The position numbers were made by a program, and so were the translations under genes. DNA of 64,000 nucleotides from Synergistaceae bacterium (GTDB lineage Bacteria; Synergistota; Synergistia; Synergistales; Aminobacteriaceae): the NCBI GenBank assembly GCA_017450125.1, contig JAFSWZ010000040.1:62001-126000 (forward strand). The letters run 5' to 3'. A model generated the notes under the pieces. It did not search any database. It had not been told where the DNA came from and was given only the letters and a program-made list of their open reading frames with translations. The first letter of the stretch is position 1; each line of letters begins with the position of its first letter. This document shows, in pieces, positions 35,990-45,407 of the stretch.

Positions 35990-38646
35990 TGGAGCGCAAA
36001 GACTTCACGATAAATTCGCCCTACGTTGAACCGCAGCAGTATCACCGTTACAACGACGAGACCAGCAGGTTCGAGATAATCCCGGAGCGCAGGCCTGCAG
36101 GGTACTTCCTCGCTGTCCCAAGAAGCAGCCGCACAATCTTCAAGCCCCTCGACAACGTCAACGCAATCCGCAAACTCGTCAGGGAATGGCGGGAAAACGC
36201 TTATCCGCACGTTACCGCAACGACCCGCAGACTCCTCGAACACTGGCACGACAATTCCGCACGAATGTACCCGTTCTTCTGGTGCCAGCTCGAGGCAATA
36301 GAGACGCTGATTTTTCTCGAGGAAGGCCGGGCGAATGTTCAGGTTGACGGCGACGGCGGAGAGTTCAGGCGGCTGTGCACAAAGCTCTGCACCGGCGGGG
36401 GCAAGACTATCGTGATGTCGATGCTCATTGCGTGGCAGGCCTGCAGCACAAACGGCACAAGGAACTTCCTTATAGTTACGCCGAACCTCACCGTCAAGGA
36501 CAGGCTGAAGGTGTTATTGCCCGGAGGAGCGGGGAATTACTACGACACTTTTTCTGTTGTTCCGCCTGAGATGAGGGAGATGCTCAACAAAGCGCGCATA
36601 GAGATTCACAACTGGCAGGAGATGAAGCCCGACAAGCCCGACACGACCAGCGTCGACAAGAGAGGCCCGAAGAGCGACAACGCTTTCTGCAGGGAGCTTG
36701 TTGGCAGCATGAGGAACATCATCGTCATCAACGACGAGGCGCATCACGCGTGGAGAGTTAATCCGGGCAGGAAGAAGCTCACGGAAGACGAGAAGGAAGC
36801 TACTGTGTGGATACAGGGGCTTGACCGACTTCACAGGACGCGCGGAATAAGGACATGCTACGACTTTTCGGCAACACCTTTTGTGCCGGGAATGAGCGTT
36901 AAAGATGAGGAAGGGCTGTTCACGTGGATTGTGAGCGACTATTCACTTAGCGACGGGATAGAAGCCGGGATCGTGAAGACACCCAGACGCGTAACAGGCA
37001 CGAACATTCCGCCGGACAAAAAAACGTTTGAGCCGAAGCTGTATCACATTTACGCAGAAGCGGAGGTGAAGGCAGACCTTACGCGCAGAGGAAGCAGGGA
37101 AGACGACGAACTTCCTGACCTTGTGCGCAACGCGTATGCTATTCTTGCGGCTGACTGGCAGAAAACGCTGGAGGCATGGCGTGAGGCGGATGTTCCTGCA
37201 TTGCCCGTGATGATTTCCGTAACCAACAGCACGGAGACCGCCGCGAGAGTTTCCCGGATGTTCAGCGATGGAATCGCGGGAGTGCCCGGCCTGTGCAGTG
37301 ATGATGCAATTCTGCACATAGACTCGGGAAAACTCGACAAGATTACCGGCCCGGAAGCTGACGAGCTCAGGAAGACGGCTGACACTGTCGGCAAGGAAGG
37401 ACAGCCCGGCGAAAAGAAGTGCAACATAATTTCTGTGTCTATGCTGTCTGAAGGATGGGACACGCGGACAGTTACGCACATAATGGGATTGCGTGCATTC
37501 ACGAGCCAGCTTTTGTGCGAGCAGGTTGTGGGGCGCGGCTTGCGGAGAACGTCATACGATCCGCCGGAAAGCGAGGACGGGCTGTTTTCGCCGGAATACG
37601 TCAATGTGTTCGGAGTGCCGTTCAGGTCGATGTTCTTCGGCGGCGACGAGAGCACCGGGGAGAATGACCCGCCCGTAGTCGAGAAGCCCAAGAGCATCGT
37701 GAAGGTACTGCCGGAACGTTCGGAGTACGCGATAACTTGGCCGGTCGTCAGCAGGCTTGAGTACGTTACGAGGCAGAAGCTCAGCCTTGATGTCGGGAGC
37801 GTGCCTGAACTTGTGCTTGAGGCAGGGAGCACGATACTCAGCGCGGATGTTGCGCCGGTTATCGACGGGCAGGCGGACTTGGAGAAGTGCAGCGGGATTG
37901 ACCTCCAGCGTCTGGGGGAAAGCGTAAGGCTTCAGCGGATAATCTTTGATGCGGCCGGGAAAGTCTACGATGAGTTCAGCGAACAGTGGCAGAAGAAGGG
38001 GGTGAAGCTCGCACATATCGGGCAGGTGATTCGTCTCACGGAAGAATATCTGCGCGGAGGTGCGGTGAGGATTCAGCCGGAGCTTTTCGGGACTGACAAG
38101 CTGCGCCGGAAGATAATGCTCGCGCTGAACATGAAGCGTATTATCCGGCACATCTGGGGGCATATCTTCAGCGAGAACGTAGACGAGATTATCCCGGTTA
38201 TTGAGCAGGGGAACAGGGGGCGTTCGACGCGGGACATGTCGCCGTGGTGGACTGCCCGGCCTGCGTATGAGACCATGCACTCACACATCAGCAAGTGCGT
38301 CTGCGACAGTACATGGGAACACTCGGAAGGCTGGTGCCTCGACCACAACCCGGACGTGAAGGCGTGGGCGAAGAATGACCACTTGGGTTTCAGCGTGAGC
38401 TACATGTTCGGCGGAAAAGTTCACAGATACCTTCCTGACTTTCTGGTGAGGCTGTCGAACGGCAGAACTCTCATCCTTGAGGTCAAGGGCAGGGAGTCGG
38501 AGCAGGACAGGGTGAAGCGTGAGGCTCTCGCTGACTGGGTGAAGGCTGTGAACCTCGTAAAGGTTTACGGCGAATGGTCTTGCGATGTCTCAAGGAATCC
38601 TGCTGACGTTGACGGAATAATAGCAAGGAAGTTAGGGGTTAGCTAA
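35986..38646 (+). CDS. Type III-like restriction subunit (SF2 helicase plus PD-(D/E)XK nuclease)
   Basis: 886 residues. Walker A in KLCTGGGKTIVMSMLIAWQ (about 133-152), DEAH box in VINDEAHHAWR (about 250), motif III YDFSATPFVPG, and motif VI QVVGRGLRRTSYD give the SF2 translocase. Near the C-terminus YLPDFLVRLSNGRTLILEVKG (about 818-838) matches the PD...ExK nuclease of Res subunits. With the overlapping Mod gene it should cut unmethylated foreign DNA. The recognition site cannot be read from sequence. Confidence 0.9.
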   Translation: MMERKDFTINSPYVEPQQYHRYNDETSRFEIIPERRPAGYFLAVPRSSRTIFKPLDNVNAIRKLVREWRENAYPHVTATTRRLLEHWHDNSARMYPFFWCQLEAIETLIFLEEGRANVQVDGDGGEFRRLCTKLCTGGGKTIVMSMLIAWQACSTNGTRNFLIVTPNLTVKDRLKVLLPGGAGNYYDTFSVVPPEMREMLNKARIEIHNWQEMKPDKPDTTSVDKRGPKSDNAFCRELVGSMRNIIVINDEAHHAWRVNPGRKKLTEDEKEATVWIQGLDRLHRTRGIRTCYDFSATPFVPGMSVKDEEGLFTWIVSDYSLSDGIEAGIVKTPRRVTGTNIPPDKKTFEPKLYHIYAEAEVKADLTRRGSREDDELPDLVRNAYAILAADWQKTLEAWREADVPALPVMISVTNSTETAARVSRMFSDGIAGVPGLCSDDAILHIDSGKLDKITGPEADELRKTADTVGKEGQPGEKKCNIISVSMLSEGWDTRTVTHIMGLRAFTSQLLCEQVVGRGLRRTSYDPPESEDGLFSPEYVNVFGVPFRSMFFGGDESTGENDPPVVEKPKSIVKVLPERSEYAITWPVVSRLEYVTRQKLSLDVGSVPELVLEAGSTILSADVAPVIDGQADLEKCSGIDLQRLGESVRLQRIIFDAAGKVYDEFSEQWQKKGVKLAHIGQVIRLTEEYLRGGAVRIQPELFGTDKLRRKIMLALNMKRIIRHIWGHIFSENVDEIIPVIEQGNRGRSTRDMSPWWTARPAYETMHSHISKCVCDSTWEHSEGWCLDHNPDVKAWAKNDHLGFSVSYMFGGKVHRYLPDFLVRLSNGRTLILEVKGRESEQDRVKREALADWVKAVNLVKVYGEWSCDVSRNPADVDGIIARKLGVS

Positions 38647-38653
38647 CCCCTAA
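38632..38653. repeat. Perfect 22-bp palindrome between convergent res and guaA
   Basis: The palindrome has arms TTAGGGGTTAG / CTAACCCCTAA and includes the stop codon of the restriction gene; it ends four bases before the guaA stop. There is no T-run. It may be a bidirectional terminator-like structure or a protein site. Confidence 0.6.
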
Positions 38654-38656
38654 TCC

Positions 38657-40192
38657 TTACTCCCACTCGATCGTTGCGGGCGGCTTCGACGTTACGTCCA
38701 TCACAACGCGGTTGATGCCCTTGACCTCGTTGCAGATTCTCTTTGCGACACGGTCAAGAACGTCGTAATCTATCCTGACCCATTCCGCCGTCATTGCGTC
38801 CTGCGAGTGGATGGCTCTCAGCACTACAGCCTCTCTGTACGTCCGGCTGTCCCCCATAACTCCGACGGACTTCACGGGAAGAAGCACACAGAACGACTGC
38901 CAGATACCAGCATACAGCCCCGCACTCTTGAGCTCCTCACGGAAAATCGCATCAGCTTCGCGCAGTGTGTCGAGTCTCTCGCGCGTAATCCCTCCCAAGC
39001 ACCTCACCGCAAGTCCCGGACCGGGAAACGGCTGGCGGTTGATGATGTCCTCCGGCATTCCGATTATCCGGCCGAGCGCGCGCACTTCGTCCTTGAACAA
39101 GTCTCTTAACGGCTCTAACAGCTTCAGGTTCATGTGCTCAGGAAGTCCGCCGACGTTGTGGTGGGACTTGATTACCGCACTGCCCTTCTTCGTCCCGCTC
39201 TCGATAACGTCAGGATAGATTGTGCCCTGCAGCAGCCATTTCGCACCCTCAATCTTCCGTGCCTCCTCCTCGAACACCTCAATGAACAGACGGCCGATAA
39301 TCTTGCGCTTCTGTTCCGGGTCAGTAACCCTAGCGAGCGCGTCAAGAAATCTGTCCGACGCGTCAACGTACTTCACATTCAGGCCTAGTGCTTCGTACTG
39401 GCTCATGACCTGCTGAGGTTCGTCCTTGCGCATGAGCCCGTGATTCACGAACACGCACTGAAGGTTTCCGCCGATAGCCTTATTCACCAGCACAGCCGAA
39501 ACGCTCGAGTCCACTCCGCCCGAGAGACCGCACACTACCTTATCGCTCCCGACAGATTCGCGGATAGCCTCAACAGTCCCCTTCACCCAGTCGGCCAAGT
39601 CCCAGTCCCCCGAGCACCCGCACACTCCAAACACGAACGACCTCAGAATCTCCGTGCCGTGCTCAGTTGCGGCGACTTCGGGGTGGAACTGCAGGCCGTA
39701 GAGTTTTCGCGCGTCATTCTCGAACGAGGAGATTACCCCGCCCGCCGTTGATGATGTTGCGCGGAAGCCGGAAGGCAGAACAGAAACGTTGTCGCCATGA
39801 CTCATCAGGACGTTCAGCGTCTCGGGAACGCCTTTCAGGAGAGCAGAGTCCTTCGCAGTGCGGATGGCAGTTACGCCGTATTCAGGTTTCCCGCCCGAAC
39901 TCACAACGCCGCCCGTGAGTTTCGCGAGCAGCTGCATTCCGTAGCAGATTCCCAGCACAGGACAGCCCAGCTCCAGAATCGCAGGAGAAACCGTGATTGC
40001 GTCGGGTTCGTTGACGCTGTCAGGACCGCCGGAGATTATTACTCCCTTCGGCGCGTATGATGAGACTTTCGCGGCATCAGCATCCCAGTTCAGGATAACG
40101 CTGTGTATCTTCATCTCGCGGAGACGGCGCGCTATCAGCTGGGTGAACTGCGAACCGCAGTTGATGATGATGATATTTTCGTTATTTGTCAT
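38657..40192 (-). CDS. guaA: GMP synthase (glutamine-hydrolysing)
   Basis: 511 residues. The glutamine amidotransferase domain has VLGICYGMQLLAKLTGG with the nucleophile Cys and HPEVAATEHG with its His-Glu pair; the ATP-pyrophosphatase domain has CGLSGGVDSSVSAVLV; the C-terminus ends VMDVTSKPPATIEWE, the standard GuaA ending. It converts XMP to GMP in the cytoplasm. It is divergent from the subtilase at 40255. Confidence 0.97.
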   Translation of the reverse strand: MTNNENIIIINCGSQFTQLIARRLREMKIHSVILNWDADAAKVSSYAPKGVIISGGPDSVNEPDAITVSPAILELGCPVLGICYGMQLLAKLTGGVVSSGGKPEYGVTAIRTAKDSALLKGVPETLNVLMSHGDNVSVLPSGFRATSSTAGGVISSFENDARKLYGLQFHPEVAATEHGTEILRSFVFGVCGCSGDWDLADWVKGTVEAIRESVGSDKVVCGLSGGVDSSVSAVLVNKAIGGNLQCVFVNHGLMRKDEPQQVMSQYEALGLNVKYVDASDRFLDALARVTDPEQKRKIIGRLFIEVFEEEARKIEGAKWLLQGTIYPDVIESGTKKGSAVIKSHHNVGGLPEHMNLKLLEPLRDLFKDEVRALGRIIGMPEDIINRQPFPGPGLAVRCLGGITRERLDTLREADAIFREELKSAGLYAGIWQSFCVLLPVKSVGVMGDSRTYREAVVLRAIHSQDAMTAEWVRIDYDVLDRVAKRICNEVKGINRVVMDVTSKPPATIEWE

Positions 40193-40254
40193 GTATCCTC
40201 CGAAATAGTGTTATATAATTTGCCAATTATCCCATAATTTGAGAGAGGTAGTGA

Positions 40255-41706
40255 ATGTTTGTGAATACTTGCAGAAAGTTCATACTGTGCGCATTAATCG
40301 TGATGCTCGCAGTCCCGGCATATTCAGCCGAGTACGTGCCTGGCGATGTCCTCGTCGTCTTCAAGCCCTCCGAAGGCGTAAAGGCCTCGTCATTTGCCGC
40401 CGCGTGGGGTGCCAGCGTCAAGGAAGTCTACTCTGCCCTGTCCGGCGCAGGAAGTTCCGTGTACGCGCTCCTTCACTCTGAGACAAAGAATCCCGAAGAC
40501 CTCACCGCAGAACTCCTCGCCAACCCCGATGTTCTCGCGGCCTCGCCGAACTACAAGGTCAGGGCGGCTGTTACCCCAAACGACACGTTCATCAGCCAGT
40601 GCTGGGGATTGAGCTCCATCAACGCCCCCGCCGCGTGGGACATCACCTCAGGAGACAGTAACGTCTACGTCGCGATAATCGACTCCGGCATCGACGAGAC
40701 CAACCCCGACCTCACGGACAACGTCGCTACAGAGTACGGCACAAACACAGCGGGCGGGTCTTCTGCGCGCGACGATCAAGGGCACGGGACTCACGTCGCC
40801 GGAACAATCGGAGCTGTCGGCAACAACAGCAGAGGCATTGCGGGCGTGAACTGGAACGTAGGCTTAATCTCGGTCAAGGCACTCGACAGCAACGGCTCGG
40901 GCACGTTTGCCGGCGTAATCGCAGCGATAGACTACGTAACAGGACTGATTCAGCAGGGCGTGAACGTCAGAGCTGTGAACTTGTCGCTGGAGACCTACAT
41001 TCCTGCCGCACCTGAACATGACAACCTTGTGCAGATGCCCTTATGGAGAGCCTTCAAGGACCTTGACGCGCTCAACCAGGCGGTAATAGTCTGCGCGGCC
41101 GGGAATTACGCCGTTACTGTCGGACAGCCCACGACATACGCTGATCCTGACGGCATGTTCGGTATCGGCTATTATGTCTACCCTGCGTCGTTCAACGGCC
41201 TCGACAACCTGATCTCCGTCTCTGCACTGGACACTGACGGCACAATAGCTTCTTTCAGCAACACGAACGCCACCATCTCAGCACCGGGCGTGAACATCCT
41301 GAGCACGTGGCTTCAGAACTCGGCATCATACCGCTCATCAGACGGCACGAGCCTGCGGGCAATTCAGGGCACATCGATGGCGGCTCCTCACGTTGCGGGG
41401 GCGGCGGCACTTCTCGCGTCGGCGAAGCCGAACTACACTGCCTACCAGCTCAAGCGCGCAATCCTCGACGCAAGCGGGGAGAAACTCGACCTTCTGGCGA
41501 CGCTGAACTATCAGGCGGCAGTCCCCGAAAAAAGCACTGAGTGGACAGACTACGACGACTACGAAGACTACACTACGGACGAGCAGAGCTACAGCGGTGG
41601 CGGAGACTCGGACAGTGGAGGCAGCGGCGGGTGCGGAAGCCTTGTACTTGGCGCGTTTGCATTACTCCTGATTGTGCCTATAATATCTGCTCGTTTCAAG
41701 TTATAG
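40255..41706 (+). CDS. Secreted S8 (subtilisin-type) serine protease with Synerg-CTERM tail
   Basis: 483 residues. Signal peptide to about residue 24, a prodomain starting EYVPGDVLVVFKPSEGVKAS, then the catalytic domain: Asp143 in VAIIDSGIDETNPDL, His177 in GHGTHVAGTIG, Ser374 in GTSMAAPHVAGAAAL. An acidic Asp/Glu/Tyr linker (DYDDYEDYTTDEQ) is followed by GGSGGCGSLVLGAFALLLIV and a basic end, the Synerg-CTERM anchor. A -10 TATAAT lies at 40214-40219. It acts at the cell surface or is released. It is followed after 18 bp by the FkbM gene. Confidence 0.93.
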   Translation: MFVNTCRKFILCALIVMLAVPAYSAEYVPGDVLVVFKPSEGVKASSFAAAWGASVKEVYSALSGAGSSVYALLHSETKNPEDLTAELLANPDVLAASPNYKVRAAVTPNDTFISQCWGLSSINAPAAWDITSGDSNVYVAIIDSGIDETNPDLTDNVATEYGTNTAGGSSARDDQGHGTHVAGTIGAVGNNSRGIAGVNWNVGLISVKALDSNGSGTFAGVIAAIDYVTGLIQQGVNVRAVNLSLETYIPAAPEHDNLVQMPLWRAFKDLDALNQAVIVCAAGNYAVTVGQPTTYADPDGMFGIGYYVYPASFNGLDNLISVSALDTDGTIASFSNTNATISAPGVNILSTWLQNSASYRSSDGTSLRAIQGTSMAAPHVAGAAALLASAKPNYTAYQLKRAILDASGEKLDLLATLNYQAAVPEKSTEWTDYDDYEDYTTDEQSYSGGGDSDSGGSGGCGSLVLGAFALLLIVPIISARFKL

Positions 41707-41724
41707 GCGAGGAGGAGCTATATT

Positions 41725-42547
41725 TTGGACTTACGCGCTCTCAGAGCCCTTGCGATACGCATGGGCTTCAAGAATTTGGCTGTCAAGCTCAGCCACACGA
41801 GATTTGCGAGATTCCTGCAGGGTATCAACTACTCTGCAGGGCTTCGCAGGCACGGGAAGGAACTTCGGCAGGTGTACGACATGCTTGCCGATGATCTTTC
41901 CCGCGAAACTTTCAACGCCGTCATTCATGCCAGCAAGTCAGGAGACTATAGCATGATGAGGAACTACAACGTTCAGCCACAGTATTTCCTTAGGGACATT
42001 TGCGTACCAGAAGATAGGGAAATATACGTAGACGGGGGGGGGGTATGACGGAAAAGACGTATTGCACTTTCTGACCAGCTATGCAACAGCTCCCGAGAAC
42101 TGCAAGGCGTACATCTGGGAGCCGGACGCAGAGAACATCGCAAGAATCACACGGACACTTCAAGGCTTCACGAACTTCGAGGTAAAGCCATTCGCAATGT
42201 GGAGCAAGCGCGAACAGCTTCACTTCTCAGGAACAGGCAGCGTAATTTCACAGGTCAGCAAGTTCGGCAAGGTAACAGTTCAGGCCGACAGCATCGACAA
42301 CCAGCACTTCGACGAACCTGTAACGTTCATCAAGATGGACATTGAGGGAGCAGAACCCGAAGCCCTCAAGGGAGCAGAACGCACCATCAGGAAATACAGG
42401 CCGAAACTCGCGATCTGCATCTACCACCAGCCCAGCCACCTCTACGAGATTCCACTCTGGATAAAAAGCGTAGTCCCAGAGTACAGGCTATACATCCGCC
42501 ATCACTCCAACGGCCTCAACGAGACTGTGTGCTATGCGGTAATGTAG
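41725..42547 (+). pseudogene. FkbM-family methyltransferase, frame broken at a G10 tract (likely phase-variable)
   Basis: TTG 41725 follows GGAGGAGC. The first frame gives 103 residues to DREIYVDGGG and then stops at 42048; the second frame carries the rest, from YDGKDVLHFLTSYAT through the FkbM signature FIKMDIEGAEPEALKGAERT to a stop at 42547. The break falls exactly in a run of ten G at 42034-42043. With nine G the product would read IYVDGGGYDGKDV, the normal SAM-binding strand-turn of FkbM enzymes, and be about 273 residues long. So this copy is OFF, or carries a sequencing error. FkbM enzymes O-methylate sugars or small molecules. Confidence 0.85.
42034..42043 (+). repeat. Homopolymeric G10 tract inside FkbM coding sequence
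   Basis: Ten consecutive G encode the Gly run of the SAM-binding motif. Slipped-strand change by one base restores or breaks the frame. Confidence 0.9.
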
Positions 42548-42557
42548 AGGATGAGGC

Positions 42558-42586
42558 TTGCCAAAAAGTTAATCGGCTGATAAAAT
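42558..42586 (+). promoter_or_regulatory. Promoter of tRNA-Thr
   Basis: TTGCCA (42558-42563), 17-base spacer, TAAAAT (42581-42586), twelve bases before the mature tRNA. Confidence 0.7.
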
Positions 42587-42598
42587 TTCCCCTGTTGT

Positions 42599-42673
42599 GC
42601 CGGTGTGGCTCAGAGGTAGAGCAGCGCACTCGTAATGCGCAGGTCAACAGTTCGAATCTGTTCACCGGCTCCA
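42599..42673 (+). tRNA. tRNA-Thr(CGT)
   Basis: Acceptor arms GCCGGTG and CACCGGC, discriminator T and encoded CCA. The D arm contains GGCTCAGAGGTAGAGC. The anticodon arm GCGCA-CTCGTAA-TGCGC reads anticodon CGT, for codon ACG. The T arm has GTTCGAATC. All cloverleaf stems pair. Confidence 0.96.
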
Positions 42674-42690
42674 TCACACAGAGAACAATG

Positions 42691-42718
42691 ACCCGTCTTA
42701 TTCGCTAAGGCGGGTTTT
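42691..42718 (+). terminator. Intrinsic terminator after tRNA-Thr
   Basis: ACCCGTCTTA pairs with TAAGGCGGGT around a five-base loop, followed by TTTCT. Confidence 0.75.
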
Positions 42719-42743
42719 CTCGTCTCTTGTGGGATTGCGTGTA

Positions 42744-44309
42744 TCAGGCAAGTTTGATTGAGTTCAGGAAATCGCTGTTGCTCTCCGTCTGCCTCAGCTT
42801 GTCAAGTATGAGGTTCAGTGCCCCTGCCTCGTCAACGCCCGCTATTCTCTTCCTGAGAATCCACAAGCGTTTGAGCTCTTCCTCCGGGATAAGCAGTTCT
42901 TCGCGCCTTGTTCCTGATTTGGTGATGTCTATTGCAGGGAAAATCCTCTGTTCCGCAAGTTTCCGCGACAGGTGAAGCTCCATGTTCCCCGTGCCCTTGA
43001 ACTCCTCGTAGATAACGTCGTCCATCCTAGAGCCCGTGTCTGTAAGAGCCGTGCCGATTATCGTGAGGCTTCCGCCTTCCTCGAAGTTCCTTGCTGCCCC
43101 GAAGAATCTCTTGGGGAAGTACAGCCCCGACGGGTCAAGCCCTCCCGACAGCGTACGTCCTGACGGCGGAACGGTAAGGTTCGACGCACGCGCCAGCCTC
43201 GTTATGCTGTCCAGCAGAATCACAACGTCCCTCTTGGCCTCAACGAGCCTCTTCGCCTTCTCTAGCGCAAGGTTGGCGACGCGTATATGTTCGTCCGACG
43301 GCCGGTCGAACGTCGACGCGATTACTTCTCCGTCAATCGAGCGCGCAATGTCCGTAACTTCTTCCGGGCGTTCGTCGATGAGCAGTGCCATGATTATTAC
43401 GTCGGGAGAGTTCGCCGCGATCGCACGGGCAATACGCTTCAGGAGCGTGGTCTTTCCGGCTTTCGGGGGCGACACGATTAATGCTCTCTGGCCGAGTCCT
43501 ATCGGCGCAAACATGTCCACAAGGCGCGTGGCGATGTCCTTGCTCTCGTACTCAAGGCTCAGCCTCTTGTCCGGGAAAACCGGCGTGAGCTGGGCGAATA
43601 TCGGCCTGTTGCGCGAATGCTCAGGGTCAGTAAAGTTCACCGTCTCGACCCGCAGCAACGCTTCATAGTGCTCCTGGTCTCTCGGCGGACGAATGAGCCC
43701 CCAGATAACATCGCCGTTACGAAGCCCGAAGCGTCGTATCTGTGAGGCAGAAAGGTACACGTCATTATCCGTCGGGAGCATTCCTTTGGGTCGCAGGAAA
43801 CCGAAATTCTCCGGCAGAATCTCCAGCGTTCCGCCGCCGAAACGGTAATTCATGCTCTCCGCCTGCGCCTTCAGAATCGCGATAATCACATCATCCTTGC
43901 GCATGTTCGCCGGAGCGTTCACGTCAAATTCCTTCGCGAGCTTCCGCAGATCCGCCGCGTTCCGTGCCGACAGCATCGCGTAGGTGTATTTCGGCTTCGG
44001 GTGCTGAATCATCTCGCGCCTCCCAGTCCGATACTGCTGGCCTAACGCAGAGGACTCCTCCGGCTCGTCCGCTGTCTCGTCCTGAATGTCTGGCTCTTCG
44101 GGCATCATGACCTCTTCAGGTCTGGTATATCCTTCCGTCTGAATCTCCCTCACTTCCTCGCTGAGCTCTTCGGCCGTCATTCCTGACACGGGAGGCATCG
44201 CCATCGCCTCGTCCTGCTCCGAATTCCGGGCCGTTGTCCTGCGCACCGTGCGCGTTCTGACTGCGCGGGGCTGTTCTGTCTCTGTGTCTTCTGATTTTCT
44301 TCTTGGCAT
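42744..44309 (-). CDS. rho: Transcription termination factor Rho
   Basis: 521 residues. An N-terminal extension of about 125 residues rich in Glu/Asp/Arg precedes the Rho N-terminal helical domain (RNAADLRKLAKEFDVN), the cold-shock RNA-binding domain (GGGTLEILPENFGFLRPKG) and the hexameric ATPase: Walker A SPPKAGKTTLLKRIARA, Walker B DVVILLDSITRLAR, the arginine and Q-loop region GGLDPSGLYFPKRFFGAARN. It is an RNA-dependent helicase ending transcription. The N-terminal insertion is longer than in E. coli (419 residues) but common in other phyla. Confidence 0.96.
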   Translation of the reverse strand: MPRRKSEDTETEQPRAVRTRTVRRTTARNSEQDEAMAMPPVSGMTAEELSEEVREIQTEGYTRPEEVMMPEEPDIQDETADEPEESSALGQQYRTGRREMIQHPKPKYTYAMLSARNAADLRKLAKEFDVNAPANMRKDDVIIAILKAQAESMNYRFGGGTLEILPENFGFLRPKGMLPTDNDVYLSASQIRRFGLRNGDVIWGLIRPPRDQEHYEALLRVETVNFTDPEHSRNRPIFAQLTPVFPDKRLSLEYESKDIATRLVDMFAPIGLGQRALIVSPPKAGKTTLLKRIARAIAANSPDVIIMALLIDERPEEVTDIARSIDGEVIASTFDRPSDEHIRVANLALEKAKRLVEAKRDVVILLDSITRLARASNLTVPPSGRTLSGGLDPSGLYFPKRFFGAARNFEEGGSLTIIGTALTDTGSRMDDVIYEEFKGTGNMELHLSRKLAEQRIFPAIDITKSGTRREELLIPEEELKRLWILRKRIAGVDEAGALNLILDKLRQTESNSDFLNSIKLA

Positions 44310-44344
44310 GTACTGTTTCCTTATTGAGTGTATTTGTGTGAAGA

Positions 44345-44371
44345 GAGGGGAGCAACAGCTTCACTCCCCTC
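44345..44371 (-). terminator. Hairpin after pfkA
   Basis: GAGGGGAG / CTCCCCTC is an eight-base perfect stem right after the pfkA stop. On the minus strand the following tract is TCTTCAC, so the T-run is weak. Confidence 0.55.
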
Positions 44372-44382
44372 ACGGTAAAGCA

Positions 44383-45348
44383 CTAGTTCATCTTGTTGAT
44401 CAGGCTCAGCATCTCCGGGCTCAAGGATTTATGCTCGCTCCATGCCCTCTCGAGAGGACTGAGCACCAGCTTGTGGTTAATGTTGCCGACCATCATTCCG
44501 GACTTGCCGATCATGAGGTTCTCCGTCGCGAAAGCTCCCATCCTCGTCGCAAGCACTACGTCAAACGATGTCGGATGTCCTCCGCGCTGAATGTATCCCA
44601 GCACCGTTACCCGCGCGTCATACCCTCCTGCGTCGGCGAGCTGTTCGCGCATCTCTGCGGCTGTCATTACGCCCTCAGCAAGAATGATGAGCGTGTGCGT
44701 CTTGTGCTGTGAGTGGGACTGCTTGAGAATCTTCACCAGATTCCCGATGCTCAGCGGCAGTTCGGGAACTACGGCATATTCTGCCCCCGTCGCTACTGCA
44801 ACTTCAAGCGCGAGAAATCCCGCGTTGCGCCCCATTACTTCGACCACAAAAAGCCTTTCGTGGCTCGAGGCTGTGTCCCTCAGCTTCATGATGGCATCAA
44901 GTGCCGTGTTCACCGCCGTGTCGAACCCGATGGTCTCGTCCGTGCCCGTAATGTCGTTGTCGATCGTGCCGGGTATTCCTATCGTCGGGAAGCCCAGATC
45001 ATGAAGCTCCTTCGCGCCGTGAAACGACCCGTCTCCGCCGATTACTACAAGGCCGTCAATTCCTGCCTTCTTCATCTGCTCGAGAGCTTCCTGCCGGCCT
45101 TCGGGTGTCCTGAAACGCTCGCTCCGCGCAGTCCTCAGGATAGTCCCGCCTTTGTGGATTATCCCGCCTACTGCCGCACGGTCAAGGGGCACAAAATCTC
45201 CCTCGATGAGGCCTTCATAGCCTCTCATTACTCCGATGCACTCCTTATCGTTGAACATGCACGTACGGGCTACGGCTCTCACTGCCGCGTTCATGCCCGG
45301 CGAGTCTCCTCCGCTCGTCAGTACAGCGATACGGTCCATCTTGATCAT
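44383..45348 (-). CDS. pfkA: ATP-dependent 6-phosphofructokinase
   Basis: 321 residues. Glycine-rich ATP loop LTSGGDSPGMNAAVRAVAR, the IGGDGSFHGA motif, the active-site FPTIGIPGTIDNDITGTDET segment with its base Asp, and MGRNAGFLALEVA for F6P binding. The GGDGS form indicates ATP rather than PPi as donor. It commits fructose 6-phosphate to glycolysis. The start is ATG 45348; a second ATG three codons later is possible. Confidence 0.95.
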   Translation of the reverse strand: MIKMDRIAVLTSGGDSPGMNAAVRAVARTCMFNDKECIGVMRGYEGLIEGDFVPLDRAAVGGIIHKGGTILRTARSERFRTPEGRQEALEQMKKAGIDGLVVIGGDGSFHGAKELHDLGFPTIGIPGTIDNDITGTDETIGFDTAVNTALDAIMKLRDTASSHERLFVVEVMGRNAGFLALEVAVATGAEYAVVPELPLSIGNLVKILKQSHSQHKTHTLIILAEGVMTAAEMREQLADAGGYDARVTVLGYIQRGGHPTSFDVVLATRMGAFATENLMIGKSGMMVGNINHKLVLSPLERAWSEHKSLSPEMLSLINKMN

Positions 45349-45407
45349 GGTAACTACACTCTTCCTTTCGTGTGCTGTCTGTATTGCGCAGATATTGTAG
45401 CTTATGT

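Noticed and set aside
40255-42547. Subtilase and FkbM as one protease-maturation operon
   Set aside because: They are only 18 bp apart, but FkbM enzymes methylate sugars or small molecules; nothing links it to the protease apart from proximity.
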